Below are positions 28,145 through 36,157 of a DNA stretch of 64,000 nucleotides, one piece after another. This stretch comes from Halalkalicoccus sp. NIPERK01 (GTDB lineage: Archaea; Halobacteriota; Halobacteria; Halobacteriales; Halalkalicoccaceae): the NCBI RefSeq assembly GCF_030287405.1, contig NZ_JASVVV010000009.1:1-64000 (forward strand), read 5' to 3'. The notes below the pieces were generated by a model. It made no database searches, was not told the DNA's origin, and saw nothing but the letters and a program-made list of their open reading frames with translations. Position 1 is the first letter of the stretch, and each line of letters opens with the position of its first letter. Both the position numbers and the translations under genes were made by a program.

Positions 28145-28320
28145 ACCCTTACTGAAACCCAGTACTTGTTATCGAGCCCGGCGTGGCCGACCAGAGATCA
28201 CGCTCGTTGGGATCAGGCCAAGGAACACCCCCACAGGGAGTGTGCTGTCCTGACATCGATCCAATACAAGCGAGAAGGGTCCGCGAGAGCGAACCACGAA
28301 CAACCCTAGTTACGTACAAT

Positions 28321-28412
28321 AGTAGTGTGGGTAGTAGAAACGATTTCGTCGGTGCTACCTTCGGAAGCAGATTACACCACGGTGTGATGAGTCAGACGCA
28401 ACCTTGTACAAC
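28321..28412. repeat. Imperfect repeat copy 2 (R2), downstream of the acyltransferase gene
   Basis: Second copy of the 90-base repeat seen at 26650-26741, in the same orientation and about 1.67 kb away. The palindrome core ACACCACGGTGT is kept (28373-28384), but one arm base differs. The rest of the 28145-28582 stretch holds no gene that I can support. Confidence 0.65.
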
Positions 28413-28582
28413 CTCAGACCGTGTCAAGAGGATCTAGTGACACGATTGTATGCACTTTCTGGCTCCCAAGAACTGCTAAAAATAGCGTGTACAGATAAAG
28501 GAGTCGGTTGCTACCGAAGACCACTCGTTTCGTCAACTACCCGAAACGTTATGTCATCTCATTTTGTTTACTAGTGGTGTCA

Positions 28583-29170
28583 ATGTCGACCCTACCTGAG
28601 TTCCTGACTGACGCCCGATTCGACCTCTCGAACCATGTCGATGCCCCGTTCGCCCCGCTCGAATCATCGGCCGAACTCGTGGCCCTCCTTGATGTAGCGG
28701 GCTGGGATTGTAGCGGGATTACCCATGAAACACTACGTTCTCCCGACGAGCACGACCGCCAGGAGGATGGCTCCCAACAGTCCATCTCGGTAACTGATGC
28801 TGTCATCGAAACCCACTCGATCGAATGGGTTAGCGAGTATCCAGTGCCGGGTGTCGACTCCTCGACGCGATCGCGCGTTCTCCTCGTCTATAGCGAACAC
28901 GCTCCACAGTCCGATCCAATGTCGGATCCCACGCCGACGTACGCTCCCGGCTACGAACTCATGGGCTACGCCTATCGCTCCGATGAAGACGAGCCCGTTG
29001 GCTACGTCCACGGCGGTACCTACACTAACCTCGCCCGAGCGATCTACGACGCCGTAACGATGGTTTCCCATATCAAAGACGGCCTCGTCATCGAAGACGT
29101 CATACCGATGGAAAAGACGACCCAATCGTTTATCGACGACCGTCTCGATGAAGACTCCGACGGCGCGTAG
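28583..29170 (+). CDS. Hypothetical protein, haloarchaeal type
   Basis: 195 residues from ATG 28583. The longer frame from 28508 has a poorly biased, hydrophobic start and is less likely. The protein is acidic with a mixed alpha/beta look: SSAELVALLDVAGWDCSGI, then RVLLVYSEHAP, ELMGYAYRSDEDEPVGYV and ARAIYDAVTMVSHIKDGLVIEDV. No catalytic motif, signal peptide or membrane segment. It lies upstream of the helix-hairpin-helix gene in the same direction, with a decayed fragment between. Function unknown. Confidence 0.6.
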   Translation: MSTLPEFLTDARFDLSNHVDAPFAPLESSAELVALLDVAGWDCSGITHETLRSPDEHDRQEDGSQQSISVTDAVIETHSIEWVSEYPVPGVDSSTRSRVLLVYSEHAPQSDPMSDPTPTYAPGYELMGYAYRSDEDEPVGYVHGGTYTNLARAIYDAVTMVSHIKDGLVIEDVIPMEKTTQSFIDDRLDEDSDGA

Positions 29171-29220
29171 GAGTAATTACCGCGAGCGCACTTGGAAGCC
29201 CGGGTCCAATAGCCCAGTAG

Positions 29221-29475
29221 TACCAGCTCACTCGCCAGTCAGTCGACCACCAAGACGTTCTACTCGAAGCATTGCGCCGCAAGGTCGGCAGTACCCGCAA
29301 GACGGTCACGGAGCTCCAATCACGCGACCTCGAGAGAAACGTCCACTTCCACTCGAAGAACGTCGAGCCCAACGTCGATACACCCACTGTCGGGACGGAT
29401 CGTGGCGAGACGGTCATCAAGGACGACGGCGCCGCGTACGCCCGCTCGAGTCGTTCCTGTGTGGCCTCTCCGTGA
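29221..29475 (+). pseudogene. Short decayed coding fragment
   Basis: An open frame of 85 codons starting straight after a stop codon and lacking an ATG. Its sense is plausible (VDHQDVLLEALRRKVGSTR, LERNVHFHSKNVEPNVDT). It may be the remainder of a small haloarchaeal protein, or an alternative start may be used (TTG 29272). No family recognised. Confidence 0.3.
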
Positions 29476-29530
29476 GTCCTCCGAGCGACACGTCCCTATT
29501 TATGCGAGAGATTAGCAGATACTACTGAGA

Positions 29531-30436
29531 ATGACGCTCGTTTCACTGCTCGAATTTGCGGATACGCAACGACCCCCCTACTTCGAACCAGAAACCGATC
29601 TCGAGCTGTTCGATGAGGACGACGAGGAGTGGACTGCACTCGTCACGACATCGTATTCGCTCTCAACGCTCGTCGACGCGCTCGAACAGGGAGCTGTAGC
29701 GACAGCGCACGTCCGAATTGCTGATTCGACCGCCCGCGACTACCTCCAGCATCTCACAGAAACAGGCATCGACGATCGACTCCATCACGAGCGCCTCGTG
29801 AACCGCGAGCGGCTCGTTGCCTTTGCTGACGCCGACTACACCGAGATCGACGACTTCCTCGGGACCGCAGACCCGATGGACATCGCCAAAGAAACCGGTG
29901 TCGATCGAGACGTCGTCTCCAGTATCGCGACGAACCATCTCGATGGCTTCGCGACCGGCGGTTCGTTCGGGGACACCGGGCCGCTCGCGAATCTCACCCC
30001 TGAAGACTCGTTCACCGGATGGGAGCTTGTGGAGTCATCGTCGAATCGCATCCGGTGGGTCTCCGCAGGACGATTCAATCTCACGATTAGTCCCGCACCA
30101 GACGGGAGTACGACTGTCTCGTGTAACGCGCCGGATGCCGGCCGAACCGTTTGGTATCGAAAAGGGTACTCGATCGAGGCCGGGCCGGAAGACGAACTCA
30201 CGCCCGATGAAGCGCTCACGCAGGCACACGAGTGGTTAGAGAGCCACCAGCTGGAATACGAGGACGATCTCGCGCAACTACCTCGCATCGGAGCAGCGAC
30301 CAAGGACTATCTCGCTCTTGAATACGGAATCACGTCGAAAGAGGGCCTCCGGACGTTTGCGGCGATGCAGCCCGATGAGTTCGACGAGATCTTTGGGTGC
30401 CCAGGGTCAACGCTTCGAGCTGCATTAACGGAGTGA
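29531..30436 (+). CDS. Helix-hairpin-helix protein with repeated HhH-like motifs
   Basis: 301 residues. Two helical segments carry helix-hairpin-helix-like motifs: the first around residues 95-140 (DADYTEIDDFLGTADPMDI and ETGVDRDVVSSIATNHL), the second at the C terminus (LAQLPRIGAATKDYLALEYG, about 255-300). The latter is of the kind used by RadA or DNA ligase for non-specific DNA binding. A central beta domain (residues 165-225, RWVSAGRFNLTI) lies between. It has a decayed paralogue at 55065-55977, so it belongs to a family that travels in this replicon. It is likely DNA-binding; its pathway is unknown. Confidence 0.65.
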   Translation: MTLVSLLEFADTQRPPYFEPETDLELFDEDDEEWTALVTTSYSLSTLVDALEQGAVATAHVRIADSTARDYLQHLTETGIDDRLHHERLVNRERLVAFADADYTEIDDFLGTADPMDIAKETGVDRDVVSSIATNHLDGFATGGSFGDTGPLANLTPEDSFTGWELVESSSNRIRWVSAGRFNLTISPAPDGSTTVSCNAPDAGRTVWYRKGYSIEAGPEDELTPDEALTQAHEWLESHQLEYEDDLAQLPRIGAATKDYLALEYGITSKEGLRTFAAMQPDEFDEIFGCPGSTLRAALTE

Positions 30437-30689
30437 AATTCGCAGTTCAGCGAGAGTGCTCGACGCGACAGCGTGTTTCTCGAGTCTGTTCCGTCCGCCG
30501 ACCGGGTCCGGGACCAGGAACTACTGCTGCTTTTGTCGGAGGTGGGTTGGTACGTGATTCTATCGTCGACTGGTGTGACCACCTGAGAGATGGAGGGCTT
30601 CGGGATTACCCACTGGTCAGACTCTGTACCGCCACGCGTGAACAGAGCACCGGGGTCGACGAATCAACCCGTTTGGTCCATGATCAGGT

Positions 30690-31003
30690 CCACGGCGAGA
30701 ATTCGATATCAGCCAGTTCGTTCCCGTTGAGGTGAAGGCGGTTGGCGGCCGTACCCTACCGTTCCACTTCCGACCAACGGCTAACGAATACCGTCGCTGT
30801 AAGGTATTCCACCGAGGGATCGGTCGTACGTGATTCGACTCGTCCATGTTCCTGAGCCTGGGACGCCCAACTGGGCGTCAGAGACGCGGTTCGTTTCCAA
30901 GATCGTACTCGAGAGTGTGTCGGACGCTGAATCCCTGGTTCGTGGCAACCCCTTCGAGGAGGTCATCAAAGGCAGCTACATGAATGTGAGCGTCGATCAG
31001 TGA
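30690..31003 (+). pseudogene. Frameshifted C-terminal remnant, DUF3883-like
   Basis: Two frames join near 30825. The first reads FDISQFVPVEVKAVGGRTLP...NEYRRCKVF, the second RDRSYVIRLVHVPEPGTPNW...KGSYMNVSVDQ ending at TGA 31001-31003. The order VEVK, then NEYRR, then YVIRLV resembles the DUF3883 domain found in restriction-type proteins. The resemblance is by eye only. The stretch before it (30437-30690) holds nothing I can support. Confidence 0.4.
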
Positions 31004-31112
31004 ATCATCACCGCCAGTAGGTGAAATGGGGGCGGCTCTGCTTGCACCCGTGCTCCGAGCACACTACCGAGTGAATATCCCCTGCGAATACCGAAACGTG
31101 GCGCGAGAGACG

Positions 31113-31229
31113 CCTCTATCGATTTGTTGTGGGAGAAACCACCAATCGCTGGAGGCACACCTCTATCGACTTGTTCCGATGTCGTGTGAACGAGGTCAGT
31201 GTAACACCCTCACCCCTATCGATTTGTTC
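31113..31229 (+). repeat. Three ORB-like origin boxes downstream of orc1/cdc6
   Basis: Boxes with the core CTATCGATTTGTT or CTATCGACTTGTT sit at 31113-31128, 31160-31176 and 31211-31229, all on the plus strand and spaced 47-51 bases apart. The last one has the fuller form CACCCCTATCGATTTGTTC. They end ten bases before the orc1 stop codon, so they flank the gene opposite the main origin region. They may tune initiation or titrate the initiator. Confidence 0.75.
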
Positions 31230-31239
31230 TGCGTAGGAG

Positions 31240-32565
31240 CTACTGATCGATCTGAGCCTTCACGACGGTCCGTAGTTCGTCCACGTGGACGTCCTTCAGC
31301 CGCGAATCTTCCCGAAGTGTCTCGATGATGGTGTTCGGGTTCTCTCCAAACGTAAACTCAAGGTAGCTTCCCGAATGTGGCCCCTGGCTTTTCCGCTCTG
31401 TCTCGACCAAGGAATACGTCGTGAGTTCCTTCATCTTGTTCACGTACGTCTCCTGGTGGTACTGATCTGCACCGAGTGTTCCCGTCAGATACTGATACAC
31501 TCGGTAGCCGAACGGACTTTTCGCTGCACCAGTCCCGGTTTCCCGAGCAACGGCAGCAGTCGCGAAGAGACAGAGCTTCTTCTGAGTGCTAATCCCACGA
31601 GTCACTTCAAGAACGCGGTTCTTCTCGACTTTGTCCTGGGCTTCTCGAATGTGTTCTTCTCGGACCTGGTCCGCAGTTGCTTTCTCAGCGATTGCCCCTG
31701 CTGTTCGCATGAGGTCGATTGCCTTCCGTGCGTCCCCATTCGTTTGGGCAGCGAACGCTGCTGCTAGTGGGATCACGTCGTTACTGAGAGCTCCTTCATG
31801 GAAAGCGTCCTTCCGAGCTCGAAGGATCTCTCGGAGCTGATTGGCGTCGTAGTCGCTGAAGTGGATGTCCTCGGGCGTAAACGAACTGAGCGCTCGACTG
31901 CCAACGTTCTCCATCATCTTCGTGTCGTTGGTGATGGCGATCACCGAGACCTGGGCGGTGATCTCGTCCGTGCTCCCAGCACGAGACAGCTGGTAAAGCA
32001 GACGAGAGAAGGCCGGCTCGTCCTTATCTCGCCGACCGACGAGCATATCGAGTTCGTCAAGAACGAATACGACTGTGTCGTAGTGCTCGTTGATTAGCCG
32101 ATAGAGTTCTCGCCATTTTTTCTTGTTTGGGATGCCGTGTTCTGGGACCTCGACGGTCGCTTCGACGTCGTTTGCGACTTTTCGAGCCAACTCATAGACG
32201 GCTGAGCCGAGTGTGCCGACGTTCTGACAGTTCATCTGGATCACGCCGAATCTAATATCACGGCTTTCGCAGAGTTCGACGATGTTCGCACAAACAGCGT
32301 TGATGATGAGTGACTTCCCAGTCCCTGACGGGCCATAGAGGAAAAGATTCGGGGGACGTTCGTTGCTGATCGCGACGCGAAGATGCTGGGTGATGTCGGT
32401 GAGTTGGGAATCACGACCGACGATACGCTCCTCGTCGACGATCTCGTTTGGTTCGAGAAGAGACCGATTTTTGATGAGACTCGCGGCTTCTTCCTGCTCC
32501 AGAATGAGGTCCTTGATAGAACCCGTGGACTCGGGTGTTTCCTCGGGACCAGGATCTGTAGGCAT
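31240..32565 (-). CDS. orc: Orc1/Cdc6 family replication initiator
   Basis: 441 residues from ATG 32565; the GTG at 32577 would add four. A AAA+ ATPase with Walker A (YGPSGTGKS, about residue 78), Walker B (VFVLDELDML), sensor 1 (VIAITNDTK) and a C-terminal winged helix (ATAAVARETGTG, VNKMKELTTYSLVETE). It recognises ORB boxes, melts the origin and loads MCM. Nine boxes on both sides of the gene, with the main cluster upstream, mark this as a cognate initiator-origin pair. It is probably autoregulated, as box 4 lies 174 bases upstream of the start. Confidence 0.92.
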   Translation of the reverse strand: MPTDPGPEETPESTGSIKDLILEQEEAASLIKNRSLLEPNEIVDEERIVGRDSQLTDITQHLRVAISNERPPNLFLYGPSGTGKSLIINAVCANIVELCESRDIRFGVIQMNCQNVGTLGSAVYELARKVANDVEATVEVPEHGIPNKKKWRELYRLINEHYDTVVFVLDELDMLVGRRDKDEPAFSRLLYQLSRAGSTDEITAQVSVIAITNDTKMMENVGSRALSSFTPEDIHFSDYDANQLREILRARKDAFHEGALSNDVIPLAAAFAAQTNGDARKAIDLMRTAGAIAEKATADQVREEHIREAQDKVEKNRVLEVTRGISTQKKLCLFATAAVARETGTGAAKSPFGYRVYQYLTGTLGADQYHQETYVNKMKELTTYSLVETERKSQGPHSGSYLEFTFGENPNTIIETLREDSRLKDVHVDELRTVVKAQIDQ

Positions 32566-32732
32566 ACCCCACCCCACTCTATCAGGATACTAAAAGATTC
32601 CCCCGTCGATTTCTTTTCTACCGCTGTGACGCTCAGAGGCAGAGAATCAAAGAGTTCTAGTATTTTGCTTGTAAACCTCCGACGATTTGTTAGGAGGGGT
32701 TTCTCTGGACGGTCTCGCGAGGAATGAAGGAC

Positions 32733-33063
32733 ACCCTCTCACCCCTATCGATTTGTTCTATCCACAACGGAGGGAGGGGGTGACTTGATCTTGAGCATGC
32801 TATTACCACCCAAAGCCGAATGTTTCGGTGGATGAGGTTGTTGTTCTCTCTATCTATTCTTCTTTCTACTAGTTCTAGCACTAGTCTAGCTAGAGTAAAC
32901 ACACCCCTATCGATTTGTTTGAAACTATCGGAGTCGTCCTATTTGACTTCGTTTCTTAACTTAAACAAGCTACCTGTAGCCTGGGGAGGGTTGGTACCTG
33001 TATCTTCAATACAAGCCCTTAGACTCGCTTCTAACCCGTCCAGTCTCCTCTATCGATTTGTTC
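32733..33063 (+). repeat. ORB boxes 4-6 (plus orientation)
   Basis: ACCCCTATCGATTTGTTC cores at 32741-32758 and 32903-32919, and CTCTATCGATTTGTTC at 33048-33063. Box 4 has an extended CACCCTCT stretch before it (32733) that is shared, inverted, only by box 7 at 33197-33223; these two may be the high-affinity pair. Confidence 0.8.
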
Positions 33064-33196
33064 TACATCGCCCCCATCTCTCGAAAACGTCGAAGGCGAT
33101 CCTATAAATGTGGAGATACGGGAAAAGCTCCTGATGACGGCAGATTCCGTAACTTCCATCGGTGTCAAACTGCTCCCGTAGCGCTCTTTGCTGCGT

Positions 33197-33413
33197 GAAC
33201 AAATCGATAGGGGTGAGAGGGTGATTCCAGAGTCAGCACTGCAACATCCAGAATTCGTTCATTAGTCGTTGCTTCCCCGTTCACAGTTCTACCCTGTAAC
33301 TCAGGCGTGTTCCTCCACGTGGATCAGACTGCCTGTAGATGCGCTCCTGAACAAATCGATAGAGGTGACTCTGTGTACGCACGTGGTCCCGGTGAACAAG
33401 TCGATAGGGGTGA
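33197..33413 (-). repeat. ORB boxes 7-9 (minus orientation)
   Basis: Read on plus: GAACAAATCGATAGGGGTGA at 33197-33216, GAACAAATCGATAGAGGTGA at 33349-33368 and GAACAAGTCGATAGGGGTGA at 33394-33413. They face boxes 4-6 across the AT-rich stretch. Confidence 0.8.
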
Positions 33414-33496
33414 GCCTTCGCATCTCGACGATCAGAATGCGATTCATCGAAATCTACGTCACTGTACGTCGATGCGCACAATCCTCGTGTCTCCGA

Positions 33497-33852
33497 TTAT
33501 AAGCCGATTGGAGGCTCTACCTCCAGGTAACCAACGAAAAGCCGCCTTTCAACAGTCTCGTTGGTTAAGAACGCGGGGTACATCTCACGATCGCTTTTGA
33601 GCTCCTGTATGGCTCGTTCGAACACATGCGGATGACGATGGACGAGATTCTCGAGGTAATTCCGAATGGACTGGGCCGGAACGACGTGGACATATCCGTA
33701 CCCTGGCGTGAACTCCAGAACTGATGCCCCTCTCCTCGCTTCGTGGTTCGTCTGTTAGGACATCGTAAACGAGGTCCCGAAAGTGGGACGTGCCAGCGCC
33801 GCGTTCATCGATAATCGAAATGTAGGAACGACAACGATTGTTGGTGAATTCA
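33497..33852 (-). pseudogene. Frameshifted small gene downstream of the DUF6788-like gene
   Basis: Two frames combine. The first reads NNRCRSYISIIDERGAGT...FRDLVYDVLTDEPRSEE, the second VLEFTPGYGYVHVVPAQSIR...LFVGYLEVEPPIGL ending with TAA 33497. The switch is near 33720. The first frame begins at the stop of the upstream gene, so it was coupled to it. No family recognised. Two arms resembling the 34190 repeat lie inside its 3' end. Confidence 0.45.
33527..33568. repeat. Weak copy of the TTAACCAAC inverted repeat
   Basis: GTAACCAACGA (33527-33537) and TCGTTGGTTAA (33558-33568), ten of eleven arm bases paired, arms 32 bases apart centre to centre. It lies inside the coding remnant, so it may be chance. 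Confidence 0.35.
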
Positions 33853-34173
33853 TTCGCTCGAATTGACTGGTGCTTTGTACTTGGATTTGACCTTGTCCCC
33901 TTCTCTCCATTGCCAGTAGTAGTACCGATTGTTGTTGATCTCCTTGATCGTGATCGTCGCTTTCGAGGGGACGTCCTCAGGGAGGTCGTCGGAGTGCTCT
34001 TCGATCTCGTCTTCATCGTCCTTCTCAGCGAGGCAAGCCTCACGCTCTCGGTACTCGGCGAGTTCCTCGGCATAACGAGCAACGCGACGGAGCAGCGCGG
34101 GCGAATACTCGCCAAGCGTGTCGACGACATCTGCGGGCAGTTCTGATGGTGGTGTCGGTGGCTCGGAGGACAT
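33850..34173 (-). CDS. Small DUF6788-like haloarchaeal protein
   Basis: 107 residues from ATG 34173; the frame could extend 14 residues upstream. The N-terminal half is helical and charged (ALLRRVARYAEELAEYRERE), then an acidic stretch, then a compact beta unit ATITIKEINNNRYYYWQWRE with basic GDKVKSKYKAP at the end. That beta unit is the hallmark of DUF6788-like proteins on haloarchaeal plasmids. Function unknown. The start lies 17 bases from the inverted repeat at 34190-34230, which may be its operator. Confidence 0.6.
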   Translation of the reverse strand: MSSEPPTPPSELPADVVDTLGEYSPALLRRVARYAEELAEYREREACLAEKDDEDEIEEHSDDLPEDVPSKATITIKEINNNRYYYWQWREGDKVKSKYKAPVNSSE

Positions 34174-34189
34174 ATGAGGTCGATCCGTA

Positions 34190-34230
34190 TTAACCAACAT
34201 AGACGCCGAACGCATAGGTTTGTTGGTTAA
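34190..34230. repeat. Inverted repeat TTAACCAACA-N21-TGTTGGTTAA, copy B
   Basis: Perfect ten-base arms (34190-34199 and 34221-34230) with a 21-base spacer. Arm centres are 31 bases apart, close to three helical turns, so bound proteins would lie on one face. The same layout recurs at 35550-35590, and the two copies bracket a two-gene module. Confidence 0.7.
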
Positions 34231-34427
34231 GTCGGCGACATCCCCACTCCAGCCGGCTCGCCAGCATGGTATAACACCCGCTGAAACTCGTTTATCGGCC
34301 AGTTTCGTGCTGCGTTACAGCGGACTGGGGTACATCAACCGTGAGGTCTTCGCCACTATCGAGCGTGTCGATACGATCATCGCCATCATGGACACGCTCG
34401 ACCGCACTGAGCAGTTTCGGGGGCGGG

Positions 34428-34841
34428 TTACGGATCAGCGGGGCGGGGGGCGTTCTCGTATTTGACCATCTTCTCGGGCTTGTCGGCGATGGTCTCGTAG
34501 ATCTGCTGGAGGGTCTCCTCCGCGTCGAGCAGATTGTGCTCCTCGAGGAATGTCCGTCCGTCCTCGGTGAGACCGTAGAACTTCCAAGGATAGCCCTGTC
34601 GGCGCTGGTTGTCGTCCAAGGCGACCTCCTTGACAATGCCGGCGTCGATTAGCTTCTGGATGTGCTTGTAGACGGTGGCATCGCTCACGCTGGGGTTGAG
34701 CTCTTCGAGTTCGTACATCGAGGGGAGTTGCTCGGGATGCTGGAGGATGTTATTGATGAGTGCGAACCGCGTCTGCTGGGTGACGAAGTGGACGAGCTCG
34801 CGGGTTTCCCTCCCGCCAGCACTACCCAGATCGGTACTCAT
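34428..34841 (-). CDS. Winged-helix transcriptional regulator (PadR/MarR-like)
   Basis: 137 residues. A winged helix at about 20-90: FALINNILQHPEQLPSMYEL, turn, recognition helix SDATVYKHIQKLIDAGIVK, and wing GYPWKFYGLTEDGRTFL. A C-terminal helix (AEETLQQIYETIADK) could make a dimer. It diverges from the 182-residue gene. The space between holds GAGTAAA-type palindromes that fit a dimeric operator, so it likely controls both genes. Confidence 0.75.
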   Translation of the reverse strand: MSTDLGSAGGRETRELVHFVTQQTRFALINNILQHPEQLPSMYELEELNPSVSDATVYKHIQKLIDAGIVKEVALDDNQRRQGYPWKFYGLTEDGRTFLEEHNLLDAEETLQQIYETIADKPEKMVKYENAPRPADP

Positions 34842-34871
34842 ACGTCACAGTTCACTCTCTGACGCCAAGTA

Positions 34872-34933
34872 GTTTACCCTTGAGTAAAACACTCTAGAGT
34901 AAACCAAGATACGACTAAATGAGTAATTTACTC
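34872..34933. promoter_or_regulatory. Operator-like palindromes between divergent genes
   Basis: Three related sites occur: TTTACCCTTGAGTAAA (34873-34888, one mismatch), ACTCTAGAGT (34891-34900, perfect) and GAGTAATTTACTC (34921-34933, perfect). All share GAGTAA/TTACTC half-sites. They lie upstream of both the winged-helix gene and the gene starting at 34971. Confidence 0.6.
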
Positions 34934-34970
34934 CATAAACCATATCTCGCGGCTTCGAGAAGGGCAGTAT

Positions 34971-35519
34971 ATGTTCAACGAGGAGCCGCCCGTCCCCGAC
35001 GAGGTCCTCACGAGCATCAAGAACCGACTCGACGACGAGGAGATCTCACTGGCGGACAACGAGGAAATTCTCCATGCCTTGAGCGAGTTGACCCCTGTCT
35101 ACGAGAACGACCGGTCGTACTTCGTCCTCGGGAACTACGACCGGGAACCAATCCGGCGGTTGAACCTCGTAGTGGATCGCCTCAACCGACGTACCGACGC
35201 ATACGCCTTCCGAATGGTCGATATCCGAGGCGAGTGGGACAACAGCATCCAGAAGTTCTGCCTGATTGCCGATATCGTGACGTACCTCGTCGGCGTTGCC
35301 GAAAAGGAACCGAGCGACTTCCTCGTCGAGCAGGGATTGCTCGTCGGCACGACCGAGTATTTCTCCAAAAGTCACGTTCTCAAGCGAGCGTACGAGGATG
35401 AGGAACAGCCGTTCGGCTGGATGCAGGACGGCGTCTTCGAGCTGTTCGACCGGGACGGGCGGTTGTATCGCTGGCAGACCGAAGCGGACCTCGTTGACGT
35501 GACTGAGGAACTCCCGTGA
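34971..35519 (+). CDS. Hypothetical protein beside the winged-helix regulator
   Basis: 182 residues, acidic, mixed helix and strand: NEEILHALSELTPVYENDRSY, then NLVVDRLNRRTDAYAFRMVD, then FCLIADIVTYLVGVAEKEPS, a likely buried helix, and FELFDRDGRLYRWQTE at the end. No catalytic motif or membrane segment. It is divergent from the regulator and framed with it by two perfect inverted repeats. Function unknown; plasmid maintenance near the origin is one possibility. Confidence 0.6.
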   Translation: MFNEEPPVPDEVLTSIKNRLDDEEISLADNEEILHALSELTPVYENDRSYFVLGNYDREPIRRLNLVVDRLNRRTDAYAFRMVDIRGEWDNSIQKFCLIADIVTYLVGVAEKEPSDFLVEQGLLVGTTEYFSKSHVLKRAYEDEEQPFGWMQDGVFELFDRDGRLYRWQTEADLVDVTEELP

Positions 35520-35549
35520 CAGCAGACGAAACCGATCTGTCCAACGGCG

Positions 35550-35590
35550 TTAACCAACACCAACGAGGATCCGGCCGATTTGTTGGTTAA
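35550..35590. repeat. Inverted repeat TTAACCAACA-N21-TGTTGGTTAA, copy C
   Basis: Arms 35550-35559 and 35581-35590, same arm sequence and same 21-base spacer as copy B; the spacer sequence differs. It lies 30 bases after the stop codon of the preceding gene. Confidence 0.7.
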
Positions 35591-36157
35591 TCACGGCCAA
35601 TCCGCGTCAGCCGAGGATCAGCCACCCGGTTGAGGGACACGCCCACGCTTGATTTTGTGGTCGATACGACGCCTATGTGTGCAGCCGCCAGCCGGCGTTC
35701 GCTGTTGCCAGTCCGCACAGGGACATGATTCACCGATCACGTCGACCTCGTAGCGGTTCCGGACGCGGATTGTCCCTCGTACCGACTCCCGTTCTCAAGC
35801 GGCGAGACCGACATCCCTCGGTGACCGCGCGACGAGTGCGGGGTTCGGGATCGTCGGTCAGGTCGTCGTCCGCTGAGGTGACCATTCGGACCCGGACATC
35901 TACCTGTGCATCCTCCATCCGGAGCGACGGCGTCAGGACCGCGATCACCATCTTGGAAGAGATCTTCGACCGGACGCCTTGGAGCCATAGGAGGTCCACC
36001 GCCCATGAGAGAGATTTGACTGTGACAATAGCCACCGACGACTGTGAGTACACCATCACGCCGGCGCTACCAGTCAAGTAGCGCGAACGAGTGATTTAAG
36101 TAAAATGGTTGAGTTATCGATCAATATCGTACAGAATCTTTCCTTGGGTGAACACGG
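35591..36157. other. Stretch without a supportable gene
   Basis: About 570 GC-rich bases. A plus frame ends with ERDLTVTIATDDCEYTITPA (stop near 36079) and reads like the tail of a haloarchaeal protein, but its upstream part has no sensible bias. The last 80 bases become AT-rich and should hold the promoter of the acyl-CoA ligase gene. Confidence 0.4.

Larger units (their letters stand above)
32566..33413. other. Replication origin region beside orc1/cdc6
   Basis: A gene-free stretch with six ORB boxes in two facing groups: three on plus (32740-33063) and three on minus (33197-33413). Between 32,810 and 32,965 the DNA is AT-rich with CTAG-rich short palindromes and could be the unwinding element. 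This is the usual shape of a haloarchaeal origin of replication. Confidence 0.8.

Noticed and set aside
31113-33413. CRISPR array from repeated CTATCGATTTGTT units
   Set aside because: Spacing is irregular, orientation differs between groups, and there are no cas genes; the units match origin boxes.
33527-35590. Integron-like cassette sites (attC)
   Set aside because: Arms do not fit the RYYYAAC/GTTRRRY consensus, copy A lies in a coding remnant and no integrase gene is present.
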